A stretch of 20,483 nucleotides of DNA. Source: a virus. Shown in pieces: positions 6,760-14,600 of this stretch. The notes under the pieces are model-generated. The model was given only the letters and a program-made list of their open reading frames with translations, was not told where the DNA came from and ran no database searches. Location of the stretch: positions 1 through 20,483 of the IMG/VR virus record IMGVR_UViG_3300022939_000192; one strand, 5' to 3'. Each line of letters begins with the position of its first letter. Position 1 is the first letter of the stretch. Made by a program: the position numbers and the translations under genes.

Positions 6760-9305
6760 TAGAAGTTGCCTCCACCAGACAAACCAAGTTGTTTTGCATA
6801 ACGAGGTAGGTTACAGCTCCAGTAACCCGCTTTTGTTTTGTCTTTCTGTTGGTCGCAATTGTGACGAGCAGCAAAATTCTTTCTCGCCTCTGGGTCATCC
6901 AACTTGACTTTCAAACCAGTTGTGTCACCAAATGTGACTTTCTTAACATTGCCAGTTGATGGGTCTTTAACATACACATAGTATTTCTTTGGCCCACCCA
7001 CTTTTGGTTTGTTAAGTTCTACATCCTTTTCTTCAAACATCATAGGGCAATCTAGTGGAACTGGTTGTCCTTGATAGTAGTCCATCTTTCCAATATCGCC
7101 TTCCATAAGTTCCTTATCAAAACCTACTGGTTTATAAACACCAATATTATAGGCATCTCTCTTCTCTTGGAAAAACTCAAAATACTTTTCTGAACCAACA
7201 CGATATTGATTCGATTCAATTAGACTTGAAGTCTCACACTCATTACAACAGTTTGGTGTTCCACAATTCAAATGTTCCTTAAATGAAAATCTTTCAAACT
7301 GTGCAACACTTCCAGTATCAATAATTTCAATATCACCCTTCTTTAGAAGTGCTTCAAATTCTTTCTTAGAGAATACTCTTTCTCCATCTGGGCCCTTTAC
7401 GACATATACTTGTTGTTTGGTTACTCCCACTGAGGAATACTCTTTCCCAAACATTTTAATTTTTTGTCCATCCCCAAGTTGGTATTTCTTTTTACCGTGT
7501 TTGACAATCATAGTCAAACCTTCTGATACTGTATACTTTTCTACTTCCTGTCCTGGCGTCATTCCTTGAAGCGCCTCCCTTCTTGCATCTGTTCCAATTT
7601 CACGAGGGTCTTCTTCTTCACTTACACCCTTATGTTTCTTCCACAAATCAGCATCGGCAGTTGTTCTTGTTTTACCACCACTGATAAATGAATTTACTCT
7701 TGCGTGTCCCCATTGTTCTGGGGTTGTGCCTGGGCGATGTCCACCCTTCCATGCGGCAACACCACGATTGTAAACTTGTTTTAGAATAGATACAGAGATA
7801 CCAGATGCTTCTGCCTTTTTAGCAAGAGAAGTATCTGCGGCACCTTCATGTAGATTATCTATAAACTCATAAAAAGAACTTTCTCCCATTGCAAGATTTT
7901 GCAACTGTCCAATCATGTTTGTCAAGATTGGTTGTGGGATTGCAGAAATAACTGCCATCTGTTGTGGAGTTAGTCCTTTAACTTTCTTTAGAATTTTATC
8001 AATTACACCTTCTTTATACAAGTCTGGGAACTTTTTCTTCATCTTGTTTGTATACTGAGATGGTTTAGTCTTTGCAGTTGCATCGCCTGGAGCGGGTTTG
8101 TATGCAGACTTATCATCATCGTCTTTCTCTGCACCCTTCCTAAAGTGAGCATCTCTCTTGTCCTTTGTGGACTTTGCCATCTCATCGCCCTCAGCATCTT
8201 TTGCATAATACTTAGCGGGTTGAGTTCCCTTCTTGTCTTTAATGTCTTTGTCTTGTTTACCTTCAGTTACAGATTCATATTGTGTTTCGTATGCCTTTGC
8301 AAGTTCTCTTGCATCAACACCTCTGAACTGTCTACCGATTTCTCCAGCATAATAAACAATGTCATGTTTTAGTTTACCGTTGTTCTCTTTTTTCTTTCTG
8401 TCAATAACAGATTTAAGAACATCTAATGCCTTTGCATAAATGTTTCTATGAGTAGACTTTGCAGCAATATGTTTAATGAGTTGTCCCATAGTTTGTTCTT
8501 GTAATTCATACAACCACTTCTTATGAGTTGTTCCATCTTCTTCTGCAAAGGTTAGATAATTAGTTCCTCTGCGAATAATTTTACCAGAGACACCAGAGTA
8601 ACTATCAGTAACTATTTCGCCAATAGTTAGTATCTCTCCACGAACATACATATCTCTAAAAATATCTTCTTCTGTGATTACTTCTGTTTTAGGAACAAAA
8701 GACTCACGAATACCCATATGTTTTCTTACATCTGCGAATAATTTGTCACCATCAGAGAACCCTCTTGGTAGTCCAAGTTTGAACTGGTCGAAATCATTTG
8801 CAGATGCAGCAGCCCTCATCTTTGATGCAGACATTCCAGTAACACCTTCTGCATCTGGGTCACGCTCACCAGCAGAGACTACTTCAATGTTGTCAAAACC
8901 ATAATATCCGTGTCTTGCCTCTACACCGTTATATTTGTTCAATAGAGAATTAAACTCATCAACTCTGTCAGAACCAACAACCATTACAATTGCTTTATGT
9001 CCTTTGTTGTATAGTGAAACTGCAATCTCAAATACATTTCTTGCCTTATCTACAACAATGTTCCTTGCGTGTTTTGGGAACATCTTTTTCATGTATGCAA
9101 CCTTCTTCACATATGGAAGAGGGTCTTTCTTTGCGTTTTCAGAGTGAGATGCGAAAATATAATAAGGAGCGCCAGGATTGCTCTTCGCAACTGCACTAAC
9201 CTTATCTAATAGTTTTTCGTGCCCTGTGGTTGGTGGATTAAATCTACCAAAGGTAAACACACAAGTGTCACCACGAGCCTCTCTAATCTCTCTAAAACTT
9301 TTCAT
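6753..9305 (-). CDS. Multidomain late protein: NMN-adenylyltransferase-like N-terminus plus several phage modules
   Basis: An 850-residue protein. Residues 11-195 are a nucleotidyltransferase of the NMNAT/cytidylyltransferase type: FGRFNPPTTGH (19-29, the HxGH-type ATP motif) and MSASKMR (158-164, the ISSTxxR-type motif). Such domains transfer AMP to NMN or a related phosphate substrate. Residues 205-268 form a small beta module (GKIIRRGTNYL...KKWL). Residues 490-560 match, from memory, the DUF5824 type (AAWKGGHRPGTTPEQWGHAR). Residues 678-690 hold a His/Cys cluster. Residues 773-836 match the DUF5872 type (ARHNC...YWSCNLPRY). The first residues, MKSFREIREA, resemble a capsid-targeting peptide, and L/I/V-x-E-G/A sites punctuate the linkers (9, 348, 487, 595, 735). 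Start and upstream stop overlap as ATGA. I infer a packaged polyprotein. Confidence 0.75.
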   Translation of the reverse strand: MKSFREIREARGDTCVFTFGRFNPPTTGHEKLLDKVSAVAKSNPGAPYYIFASHSENAKKDPLPYVKKVAYMKKMFPKHARNIVVDKARNVFEIAVSLYNKGHKAIVMVVGSDRVDEFNSLLNKYNGVEARHGYYGFDNIEVVSAGERDPDAEGVTGMSASKMRAAASANDFDQFKLGLPRGFSDGDKLFADVRKHMGIRESFVPKTEVITEEDIFRDMYVRGEILTIGEIVTDSYSGVSGKIIRRGTNYLTFAEEDGTTHKKWLYELQEQTMGQLIKHIAAKSTHRNIYAKALDVLKSVIDRKKKENNGKLKHDIVYYAGEIGRQFRGVDARELAKAYETQYESVTEGKQDKDIKDKKGTQPAKYYAKDAEGDEMAKSTKDKRDAHFRKGAEKDDDDKSAYKPAPGDATAKTKPSQYTNKMKKKFPDLYKEGVIDKILKKVKGLTPQQMAVISAIPQPILTNMIGQLQNLAMGESSFYEFIDNLHEGAADTSLAKKAEASGISVSILKQVYNRGVAAWKGGHRPGTTPEQWGHARVNSFISGGKTRTTADADLWKKHKGVSEEEDPREIGTDARREALQGMTPGQEVEKYTVSEGLTMIVKHGKKKYQLGDGQKIKMFGKEYSSVGVTKQQVYVVKGPDGERVFSKKEFEALLKKGDIEIIDTGSVAQFERFSFKEHLNCGTPNCCNECETSSLIESNQYRVGSEKYFEFFQEKRDAYNIGVYKPVGFDKELMEGDIGKMDYYQGQPVPLDCPMMFEEKDVELNKPKVGGPKKYYVYVKDPSTGNVKKVTFGDTTGLKVKLDDPEARKNFAARHNCDQQKDKTKAGYWSCNLPRYAKQLGLSGGGNFYW
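6769..6773 (-). promoter_or_regulatory. Strong ribosome binding site deciding a TTG start
   Basis: The minus strand reads GGAGG nine bases before TTG at 6759, within the last codons of the 850-residue gene. It supports TTG as the start of the cupin-like gene, which has no nearby ATG. Confidence 0.55.
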
Positions 9306-10546
9306 TTATCCCATGCCTTTATTGCAGTAAAGTTATTGTAACTAAATTCCATTCTATCGACTAATTTAACTGCACCACCAGTAGTTCTGTCAATTGCAAC
9401 ATAACCCTCTGGGTTTACAACTTTGAACCCATTGTCAGTTTTAATAAAAGTTCCAATGCTTCTAACAGTATTTAGTTTCTTTACAATACCCATCTTTGCA
9501 TCCACAATATAGTTCTGGAATGTCAATATATTAGTTAAATTACCGATATGTTTTTTTAGTTCACGAACAGTTTCTTTTTTATTGTTTTCAGCAGTCTCTT
9601 TTGTTGCTGGTGTTTTTAGTTTATCAATTCGTTTTTGATATACACCTTCAACCCACGCAATGTATCCTTGTGCGTGTTGTTTAGGATTAGTAATCTTTTG
9701 TCCAGCACGAACCTTTGAGTTATTGTATGTTTTCAAAGACGCACCAGATAAGTCACCAGTAAAACTATTTTGAATATTCAAGAAACTGGTCAACAGTGAA
9801 GAGTTGATAGTTCTGAATGTTGAACCAGCACCAGACAATGATGCAGTTACAGCATCTGTTTCTGCCTGTGTCATAGTTGCAGAACCAGAAGTATCTTTAT
9901 AAGTTGCATCATCCATCCATACAGAAGATGATCTACCCAACTTAGAAATGTTTGCACCAAACGATGCCTTCATGTCTTGTAGTGTCTTACCAGAATATGT
10001 GGTGTGCCACACCACACCAATCTTTGCATTTTTAATCTGTCTACCCAAATCAGAATTTACATCTGCGGCGTAAACGATTGTGTTTGGTTGAAATGTGTAA
10101 TAAGATTTACCATCAATCTTTTCTGTGGAAACCGTATCACTAGTGAACATCAAGTCTCCTTGTAGAACACCAGTGATTCCTAGTTTAGAAAATTCTGAAA
10201 GTGCAACTTTGAACTTAGTTGCCAAGTCGCCAGAAACATCCGAATCTACTTCAGATGCAGTCTTGTATAATTTTGGATTTTTGTTAAATACAGATTTCTT
10301 TGCAACAAAGAACTTACCGTCTTCTGGGTCGATACCAGCAAAGATTGCAGGCGCACCATCCCACTTAACGGTCATATTGATAGAGGAACGAGATGCACCT
10401 GCTAACATATCACGCAATGACCGTATAAAGTTGATAGAGGCACGCCCTCCATCAACTCCATAGTTGAGAATTTCGTCTTCGATATGTTCTAGGTGTAGAT
10501 TTTTCCCACCTTTATCTTCAGTGAGAAATCCATTGAATTTTAACAT
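9302..10546 (-). CDS. Ligase-like covalent nucleotidyltransferase candidate (DUF6267-like phage protein)
   Basis: A 414-residue protein resembling, from memory, a marine T4-like phage family labelled DUF6267 with no known function. It carries what look like the motifs of ATP-dependent DNA/RNA ligases and capping enzymes in order: motif I KWDGAP (61-66, Lys61 as possible adenylated residue), motif III LQGDLMF (128-134), a IIIa-like strand at 149-160, motif IV PEGYVAI (379-385) and motif V AVKLVDR (392-398). The wide gap between IIIa and IV holds a helical insert (~240-370). The start MLKFNGFLTED resembles a capsid-targeting peptide. It is the first gene after the 90-base promoter gap and is coupled (ATGA) to the NMNAT-like gene. 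Ligase chemistry is inference. Confidence 0.75.
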   Translation of the reverse strand: MLKFNGFLTEDKGGKNLHLEHIEDEILNYGVDGGRASINFIRSLRDMLAGASRSSINMTVKWDGAPAIFAGIDPEDGKFFVAKKSVFNKNPKLYKTASEVDSDVSGDLATKFKVALSEFSKLGITGVLQGDLMFTSDTVSTEKIDGKSYYTFQPNTIVYAADVNSDLGRQIKNAKIGVVWHTTYSGKTLQDMKASFGANISKLGRSSSVWMDDATYKDTSGSATMTQAETDAVTASLSGAGSTFRTINSSLLTSFLNIQNSFTGDLSGASLKTYNNSKVRAGQKITNPKQHAQGYIAWVEGVYQKRIDKLKTPATKETAENNKKETVRELKKHIGNLTNILTFQNYIVDAKMGIVKKLNTVRSIGTFIKTDNGFKVVNPEGYVAIDRTTGGAVKLVDRMEFSYNNFTAIKAWDK

Positions 10547-10585
10547 TTTGACACATTTTCCATTTATACAAAGTTATTACCGTAT

Positions 10586-10593
10586 TATTTATA
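10586..10593 (-). promoter_or_regulatory. T4-type late promoter TATAAATA
   Basis: This is an exact T4 late-promoter consensus on the minus strand, in the only large intergenic gap, 40 bases before the ATG at 10546. It sits within a perfect inverted repeat TATTAT-AA-ATAATA. It marks the boundary between replication genes and the probable late block. A weaker variant, TATAAATG, lies at 10568-10561. Confidence 0.65.
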
Positions 10594-10619
10594 ATAACAC
10601 AGCAGTCCAATATTGTCAA
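10591..10619 (-). promoter_or_regulatory. Sigma70-type promoter overlapping the late promoter
   Basis: The minus strand carries TTGACA at 10619-10614, a spacer of exactly 17 bases, and TATTAT at 10596-10591. It shares bases with the TATAAATA late element. The 90-base gap 10547-10636 contains nothing else that I can support. Confidence 0.65.
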
Positions 10620-10636
10620 GATGTTTTTAGAACAAA

Positions 10637-12025
10637 TTAGAATTTAATATCGTTGAATTTATCGTATTTTGCAGTATTACTTTTATCAAACACTGGAGTA
10701 TCATCCTGTCCAGAATCAATCAAATCATCTTGTGCTTCTTGTTCACAATCAAATAATTTCATTCTTGCACGATCAATTCCAATAACAAATCGTTTGTTCA
10801 TGCCAGGGTCGTTGTAACGGTTCTTCAACTGCTTCACCATAATCTGGTTCAGTTGTTCTAGTTCTTCTGTAGAGATAAGAGCAAACATCAAGTCAGCAGT
10901 TGCAGGCAAACCAAATGATTCGGATGTATCCTCTAGTCCTACATCAGAGTTGGCGTAACCACCACGAGTAGTCTGGGTTGCAGACATGATAGGAACATTG
11001 TTTTCTACTGCAAGTCCTCTTAGTTCTTCTGCAATCGCCTTGATATAGAAGTATGAACCCACATTCGCATTACCTTTGAAACGAGCAGATGAACAGATAT
11101 TCAGATAGTCGATAAAGATAATATCTGGTTTGAAAGATTTCTTGAGAGCAAGTTCTTTCAACAATGCACGAAAGTGTCCAGTGTGTGCAGATGCAGTTGG
11201 ATATTCTTTGATAATGAGTTTACCATTTGTCTTGTTTTGGATTTTAGTTAATCTATCTGTAAACATCTTTTTAGGAAGTTCATGCAAATCATCCATAGTG
11301 ATGTTCATCAAGTTCGCATCAATTCGTTCTGCAATTCGTTCTTCTGCCATCTCCAAAGTGATGTAGAGAACATTCTTGCCTTGCATCAAAGTAGATGCCG
11401 CCATGTGACACATGAACAACGATTTACCAACACCAGTTCCAGCAAGTGCAATGTTTAGTGTTTTCTGTGGAAGTCCACCCTTAGTAATCTTGTTAAAGTA
11501 TTCCAAGTCAAACTCAAGTTTCTCTTCCTTCTTGTGATAAAACTCAAATCGACTTGCACCGTCATCAACATAATCATGTCCTACATTTTGATCAAATGCA
11601 ACTGCAAGTGCTTCGGATAGAATAGATGGAATTGCTTCTGGGGTATGTTGTTTGTCTTTACCCTCAATGATTTGAATACTGGATAGGATAGAGTTGTAAA
11701 CTGCTTTATCTTTACAGAACTTTTCAGTGGTATCCACCAACCACTGCATATCAACTTGTGCATCAGATAATGTTTCGACAACATTTAGAACTGTCTTGAA
11801 CTCTTCTTCATTTAAGTCTTTACGATTATCTAGTTCAATGGATAGTGCTTCTTTAGTTGGTTGATTACCATACTTCTCCATGAACTTTGTGATTTCTTCA
11901 AAAACCACACGCTCTGAACGATTAGAAAAATACTCTGGTTTAATAAATGGCAAAACCTTACGAGCGTAAGGTTCATTATAAACTAGGTTACTGAGAGTTG
12001 TTCTTTCAATCGTCTGTGTTGACAT
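10637..12025 (-). CDS. 41: Replicative DNA helicase, DnaB/T4 gp41 type
   Basis: A 462-residue, RecA-fold hexameric helicase of the DnaB family. Residues 1-150 are the helical N-terminal domain. The ATPase domain starts near 175, with Walker A GTGVGKS (196-202), the conserved segment NVLYITLEMAEE (218-229) as in T4 gp41, and Walker B DIIFIDYLNI (301-310). An Arg-rich strand near 415-425 would provide the arginine finger. Length matches T4 gp41 (about 475). It unwinds DNA at the fork together with the polymerase and primase of the phage. AAGGAAG lies upstream of the ATG, and the start overlaps the previous gene by 20 bases. It is the last gene before the late-promoter gap. Confidence 0.93.
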   Translation of the reverse strand: MSTQTIERTTLSNLVYNEPYARKVLPFIKPEYFSNRSERVVFEEITKFMEKYGNQPTKEALSIELDNRKDLNEEEFKTVLNVVETLSDAQVDMQWLVDTTEKFCKDKAVYNSILSSIQIIEGKDKQHTPEAIPSILSEALAVAFDQNVGHDYVDDGASRFEFYHKKEEKLEFDLEYFNKITKGGLPQKTLNIALAGTGVGKSLFMCHMAASTLMQGKNVLYITLEMAEERIAERIDANLMNITMDDLHELPKKMFTDRLTKIQNKTNGKLIIKEYPTASAHTGHFRALLKELALKKSFKPDIIFIDYLNICSSARFKGNANVGSYFYIKAIAEELRGLAVENNVPIMSATQTTRGGYANSDVGLEDTSESFGLPATADLMFALISTEELEQLNQIMVKQLKNRYNDPGMNKRFVIGIDRARMKLFDCEQEAQDDLIDSGQDDTPVFDKSNTAKYDKFNDIKF

Positions 12026-12314
12026 ATTGTAATTCTTCCTTATTTAATTGTTCTGTAATTATATCTTGTAAAATGTCACCAATAAGTTTGAAGAAATCAT
12101 CTCCAATCATTTCTTTTGGTAGTCCGTTAGAGTCTAACATATCCCAATCGAATTGTAAAGATGCTTCTGTTTTTTCTTCGTTCTCAACAATGGATACCTT
12201 ACCGTATTGATAAACAACTCCTTGATATTTGCCCGCCTTTTCAGTTAATCCAATTCCTGTCCAAGTCTTATCTTTATTTTCTACAAAGGTATACATTTCT
12301 CTAATATCAGACAT
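12006..12314 (-). CDS. Conserved small T4-like phage protein, function unknown
   Basis: A 102-residue protein. Residues 5-55 look like a small beta sheet (MYTFVENKDKTWTGIGLTEK), and residues 56-95 hold a conserved-looking segment, FDWDMLDSNGLPKEMIGDDF, followed by an amphipathic helix. I recall this pattern from marine T4-like phages but know no function. It overlaps the oxygenase gene before it by eight bases and the helicase gene after it by 20. Its fixed place beside gp41 suggests a replication-linked accessory role, which is context only. Confidence 0.6.
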   Translation of the reverse strand: MSDIREMYTFVENKDKTWTGIGLTEKAGKYQGVVYQYGKVSIVENEEKTEASLQFDWDMLDSNGLPKEMIGDDFFKLIGDILQDIITEQLNKEELQYVNTDD

Positions 12315-12852
12315 AATGTAAATAACTTCCTATAATATATTTTGGTTTCTTAATAGGTTTTACTCCAGCATGAAGATGTGTCCACATTGGGGGGAACATC
12401 AACATTCTACCTATCTCTGGTTTTACTCTTATATGATACTGTGGGAAATCCGTAAATCCTGCTTCGTTATCATCAAGGTATAAAAAGAATACCAAGAACC
12501 TACGAGCAGAATCGTGACTGCCGACATCAACATGATCTGGAAACTCATCTTTGTCATTAGGCAAATATCGTTTCATACGAAAGTTTTCAAATGCAAATCG
12601 TTGTGGAAACATCTTATCTGTAACATTACAGTCTTGCATATACTTATCAACATGACTATGAAAGACTTCATATAATGCTTTACTAAACGGCTCCCATTCG
12701 GGATGATTTTGCAAATTGATTTGTGTGAAAGACATATGCCCATCTAACACCACTTCTTCGTGGTGTGATGGGTGTTCTTCAAACATTGCAATAAGTTGTT
12801 TTGCAAAATCTGGTGTGATTACATTATCATATGTCTGAATGAACTTCGTCAT
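12307..12852 (-). CDS. Fe(II)/2-oxoglutarate-dependent oxygenase
   Basis: A 181-residue double-stranded beta-helix oxygenase. The metal triad is visible as His107-x-Asp109 (PDHVDVG) and His161 in [10 protein letters not shown]. The usual 2OG-binding basic residue would be Lys171 in [10 protein letters not shown], where most relatives have Arg. The pattern [11 protein letters not shown] then AGFTDFP is that of prolyl-4-hydroxylase-like phage oxygenases common in marine T4-like genomes. Fe(II) and 2OG would be used to hydroxylate a protein or nucleic-acid substrate that cannot be named here. It lies between UvsX (26-base overlap) and a small conserved gene. Confidence 0.82.
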   Translation of the reverse strand: MTKFIQTYDNVITPDFAKQLIAMFEEHPSHHEEVVLDGHMSFTQINLQNHPEWEPFSKALYEVFHSHVDKYMQDCNVTDKMFPQRFAFENFRMKRYLPNDKDEFPDHVDVGSHDSARRFLVFFLYLDDNEAGFTDFPQYHIRVKPEIGRMLMFPPMWTHLHAGVKPIKKPKYIIGSYLHYV

Positions 12853-13897
12853 CTACTTCTTCATTCTCTGCTTCAAATTGTTTCTGATTACCATACTTAA
12901 ATTCTTGCCCAGCAGCATTATCCAACTGTTGCATGATTTCATCAGTAAAATAATTCTCTGGATTGTTGTTGATTGTCTTGCCGAATGTCTTAGTGCCATC
13001 AGGCAATTCGATACGAGTAGATACAGATTTGAAAATTCCATATTTCAGTGCGAGGTCAAGTAGTCCATAATAACGATCAAGTCCTTTATCATATGTTAGT
13101 CGAACATCCACCATCTTGTTTTCAATAGTCAAACGAGACTTGGCGTTCTTACAGTGAACGATGTTACCAATAACTTCTGTTCCATCTTTCTCTTTCTTCT
13201 TAGAAAGATAGACGATAGATGATGCAGCATACTTCAGTCCAGAACCACCACCCATTTCTTTGGTTGGGAACATTGAACCAACTACATCATATGTATGGTT
13301 AGTAACAACCATTGGAACTTTTGCTTTACCAAGTTTCAAAGTCAATACACGAAATGCAGCCTTGAGAACTTGTGCCCGTGTCATGTCACGAGTTTCTTTA
13401 CCATCAGCAGTATCTTCTACTTCTTTTGTTGTAGACAACATACCAAGCGAATCAAGGCACAACATCAAAGGCGAACGCTGATCCTCTGGTTGTTCAAGAT
13501 ATTTGTCTAGAACACGAATTGCCTGTGTTCTAAATTCTTGAACTGTGGTTACTGGTAGAATTACCATACGAGATGGGTCAATACCTCTGTCGATAACCAT
13601 TTGTTTTGTGATTGCAGATTCAGACTCAAAATACAACACACCAGCATCTGGGTTTGCATCAAGGAATGACTTTACCATGCCCATCACAAAATAGGTTTTA
13701 CCTGTTGCAGATTCACCAGCAACAGCAGTGATTTTATTTGATGGAAGTCCACCGTAGATACTTCCAGACATCAATGCGTTGAAGATATACGAACCTGTAT
13801 CAATGAAGGAATCTACATCCCCTGCTTCAACGCCATCTGATACAAGTGCAGCATATTCATTGCCTGCTGTCTTGGCAATATCTTTCAGAAAGTCCAT
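12827..13897 (-). CDS. uvsX: RecA-like recombinase, T4 UvsX type
   Basis: A 356-residue strand-exchange protein. Walker A is GESATGKT (61-68), the catalytic Glu region is VLYFESES (87-94), Walker B is LMLCLDS (144-150), and the loop region matches T4 UvsX (VTNHTY, then [13 protein letters not shown] near 215-227). The C-terminus is acidic as in RecA and UvsX. It forms filaments on single-stranded DNA for recombination-dependent replication and repair. T4 UvsX is about 390 residues, so this is a slightly short version. AAGGAG lies ten bases before the ATG, within the end of the MazG gene. Its place next to the gp41 helicase matches T4-like early regions. Confidence 0.93.
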   Translation of the reverse strand: MDFLKDIAKTAGNEYAALVSDGVEAGDVDSFIDTGSYIFNALMSGSIYGGLPSNKITAVAGESATGKTYFVMGMVKSFLDANPDAGVLYFESESAITKQMVIDRGIDPSRMVILPVTTVQEFRTQAIRVLDKYLEQPEDQRSPLMLCLDSLGMLSTTKEVEDTADGKETRDMTRAQVLKAAFRVLTLKLGKAKVPMVVTNHTYDVVGSMFPTKEMGGGSGLKYAASSIVYLSKKKEKDGTEVIGNIVHCKNAKSRLTIENKMVDVRLTYDKGLDRYYGLLDLALKYGIFKSVSTRIELPDGTKTFGKTINNNPENYFTDEIMQQLDNAAGQEFKYGNQKQFEAENEEVDDEVHSDI

Positions 13898-13899
13898 AC

Positions 13900-14307
13900 T
13901 TAAATATCTCCTTCTTCTCTGTTTTCTGAGCGAAAAGTCTCAAACCCATTTGGGTATCGTGCTTCTAACTTTTCTATATTAGTATCTATAACATCTTCCA
14001 ATTTAATTTGAAGAGCGATACACGCCTGAGTAACATACCAGAGAATATCTCCAAGTTCTCTCTTTGCGTGATACTGTGCTTCCTCATCAAATGGTTTGCC
14101 TTGAAAGACACACTTCTTTACAATCTCTGCAAACTCACCACCTTCTGCACTGATACCAATTGCAGCAGTTAGAATTCTTTCTGGTGACACTCCATGTTGG
14201 TCAATAACATCTAATGAATCAGAAAACGCTTGTGGGTCTTTTGACTCTTCACTTGTTACCTCATCAACAAATCGAGTGTAGTCGAGTAGAAAATCTTCGT
14301 CTTTCAT
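13900..14307 (-). CDS. mazG: MazG-like nucleotide pyrophosphohydrolase
   Basis: A 135-residue, all-alpha protein of the MazG/dUTPase-like superfamily. The metal-binding acidic pairs are visible as SAEGGEFAE (Glu55, Glu58, Glu61) and [10 protein letters not shown] (Glu84, Asp87), the E-x-x-E...E-x-x-D pattern. It would hydrolyse nucleoside triphosphates to monophosphates. In marine phages, MazG is proposed to act on nucleotide pools or (p)ppGpp-linked host stress. I chose the ATG at 14307 because it overlaps the previous stop as TAATG and has AAAGGA upstream. A longer reading to 14358 only adds residues inside the neighbouring gene. Exact substrate is unknown. Confidence 0.85.
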   Translation of the reverse strand: MKDEDFLLDYTRFVDEVTSEESKDPQAFSDSLDVIDQHGVSPERILTAAIGISAEGGEFAEIVKKCVFQGKPFDEEAQYHAKRELGDILWYVTQACIALQIKLEDVIDTNIEKLEARYPNGFETFRSENREEGDI

Positions 14308-14600
14308 TATACAATTCCTTTCGGTGGCAGTTGAATACCGCTGGTTTGGGATGTCCATCCAGAAGCAAGTTCTGGAACAGTTTCAATCATAAACATGATA
14401 CTAGAACGAGAAAAACTAAAATCACCATCTGGTTCTTTTCCTGTCATACTAATACCATTGACAAGTCCAACACCCTGCTGGGTGACTTGAACCATTCGTG
14501 GTTTATATAGTGTAATGTGGGTGTCGCTCTCATCTACAAATCGCCCGATGATTTCTGCACCATTTGTCATTACAAGTGTAGTAACTTTATTTTTTTCCAT
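14307..14600 (-). CDS. Small LSm/Hfq-like beta protein
   Basis: A 97-residue protein. Residues 6-38 (TTLVMTNGAEIIGRFVDESD..., ITLYKPRMV) follow the Sm1-like pattern of a short helix or strand, then 'hydrophobic-T-N-G-x-E-h-h-G-x-h-x-x-x-D'. A second half (residues 60-75, FSFSRSSIMFMIE) could hold the closing strands. I recall similar short proteins beside MazG-like genes in marine T4-like phages, without known function. LSm folds bind RNA as rings, but no binding residue can be assigned. The start at 14600 is preferred over a reading to 14657 because the latter lies deep in the acetyltransferase gene. It overlaps that gene by 14 bases. Confidence 0.6.
   Translation of the reverse strand: MEKNKVTTLVMTNGAEIIGRFVDESDTHITLYKPRMVQVTQQGVGLVNGISMTGKEPDGDFSFSRSSIMFMIETVPELASGWTSQTSGIQLPPKGIV

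Noticed and set aside
10561-10568. TATAAATG as a second tandem late promoter
   Set aside because: Last base differs from the NATAAATA form and it is only 15 bases from the next ATG.
14308-14358. Longer N-terminus for MazG
   Set aside because: The ATG at 14307 overlaps the previous stop as TAATG and the MazG core begins after it.
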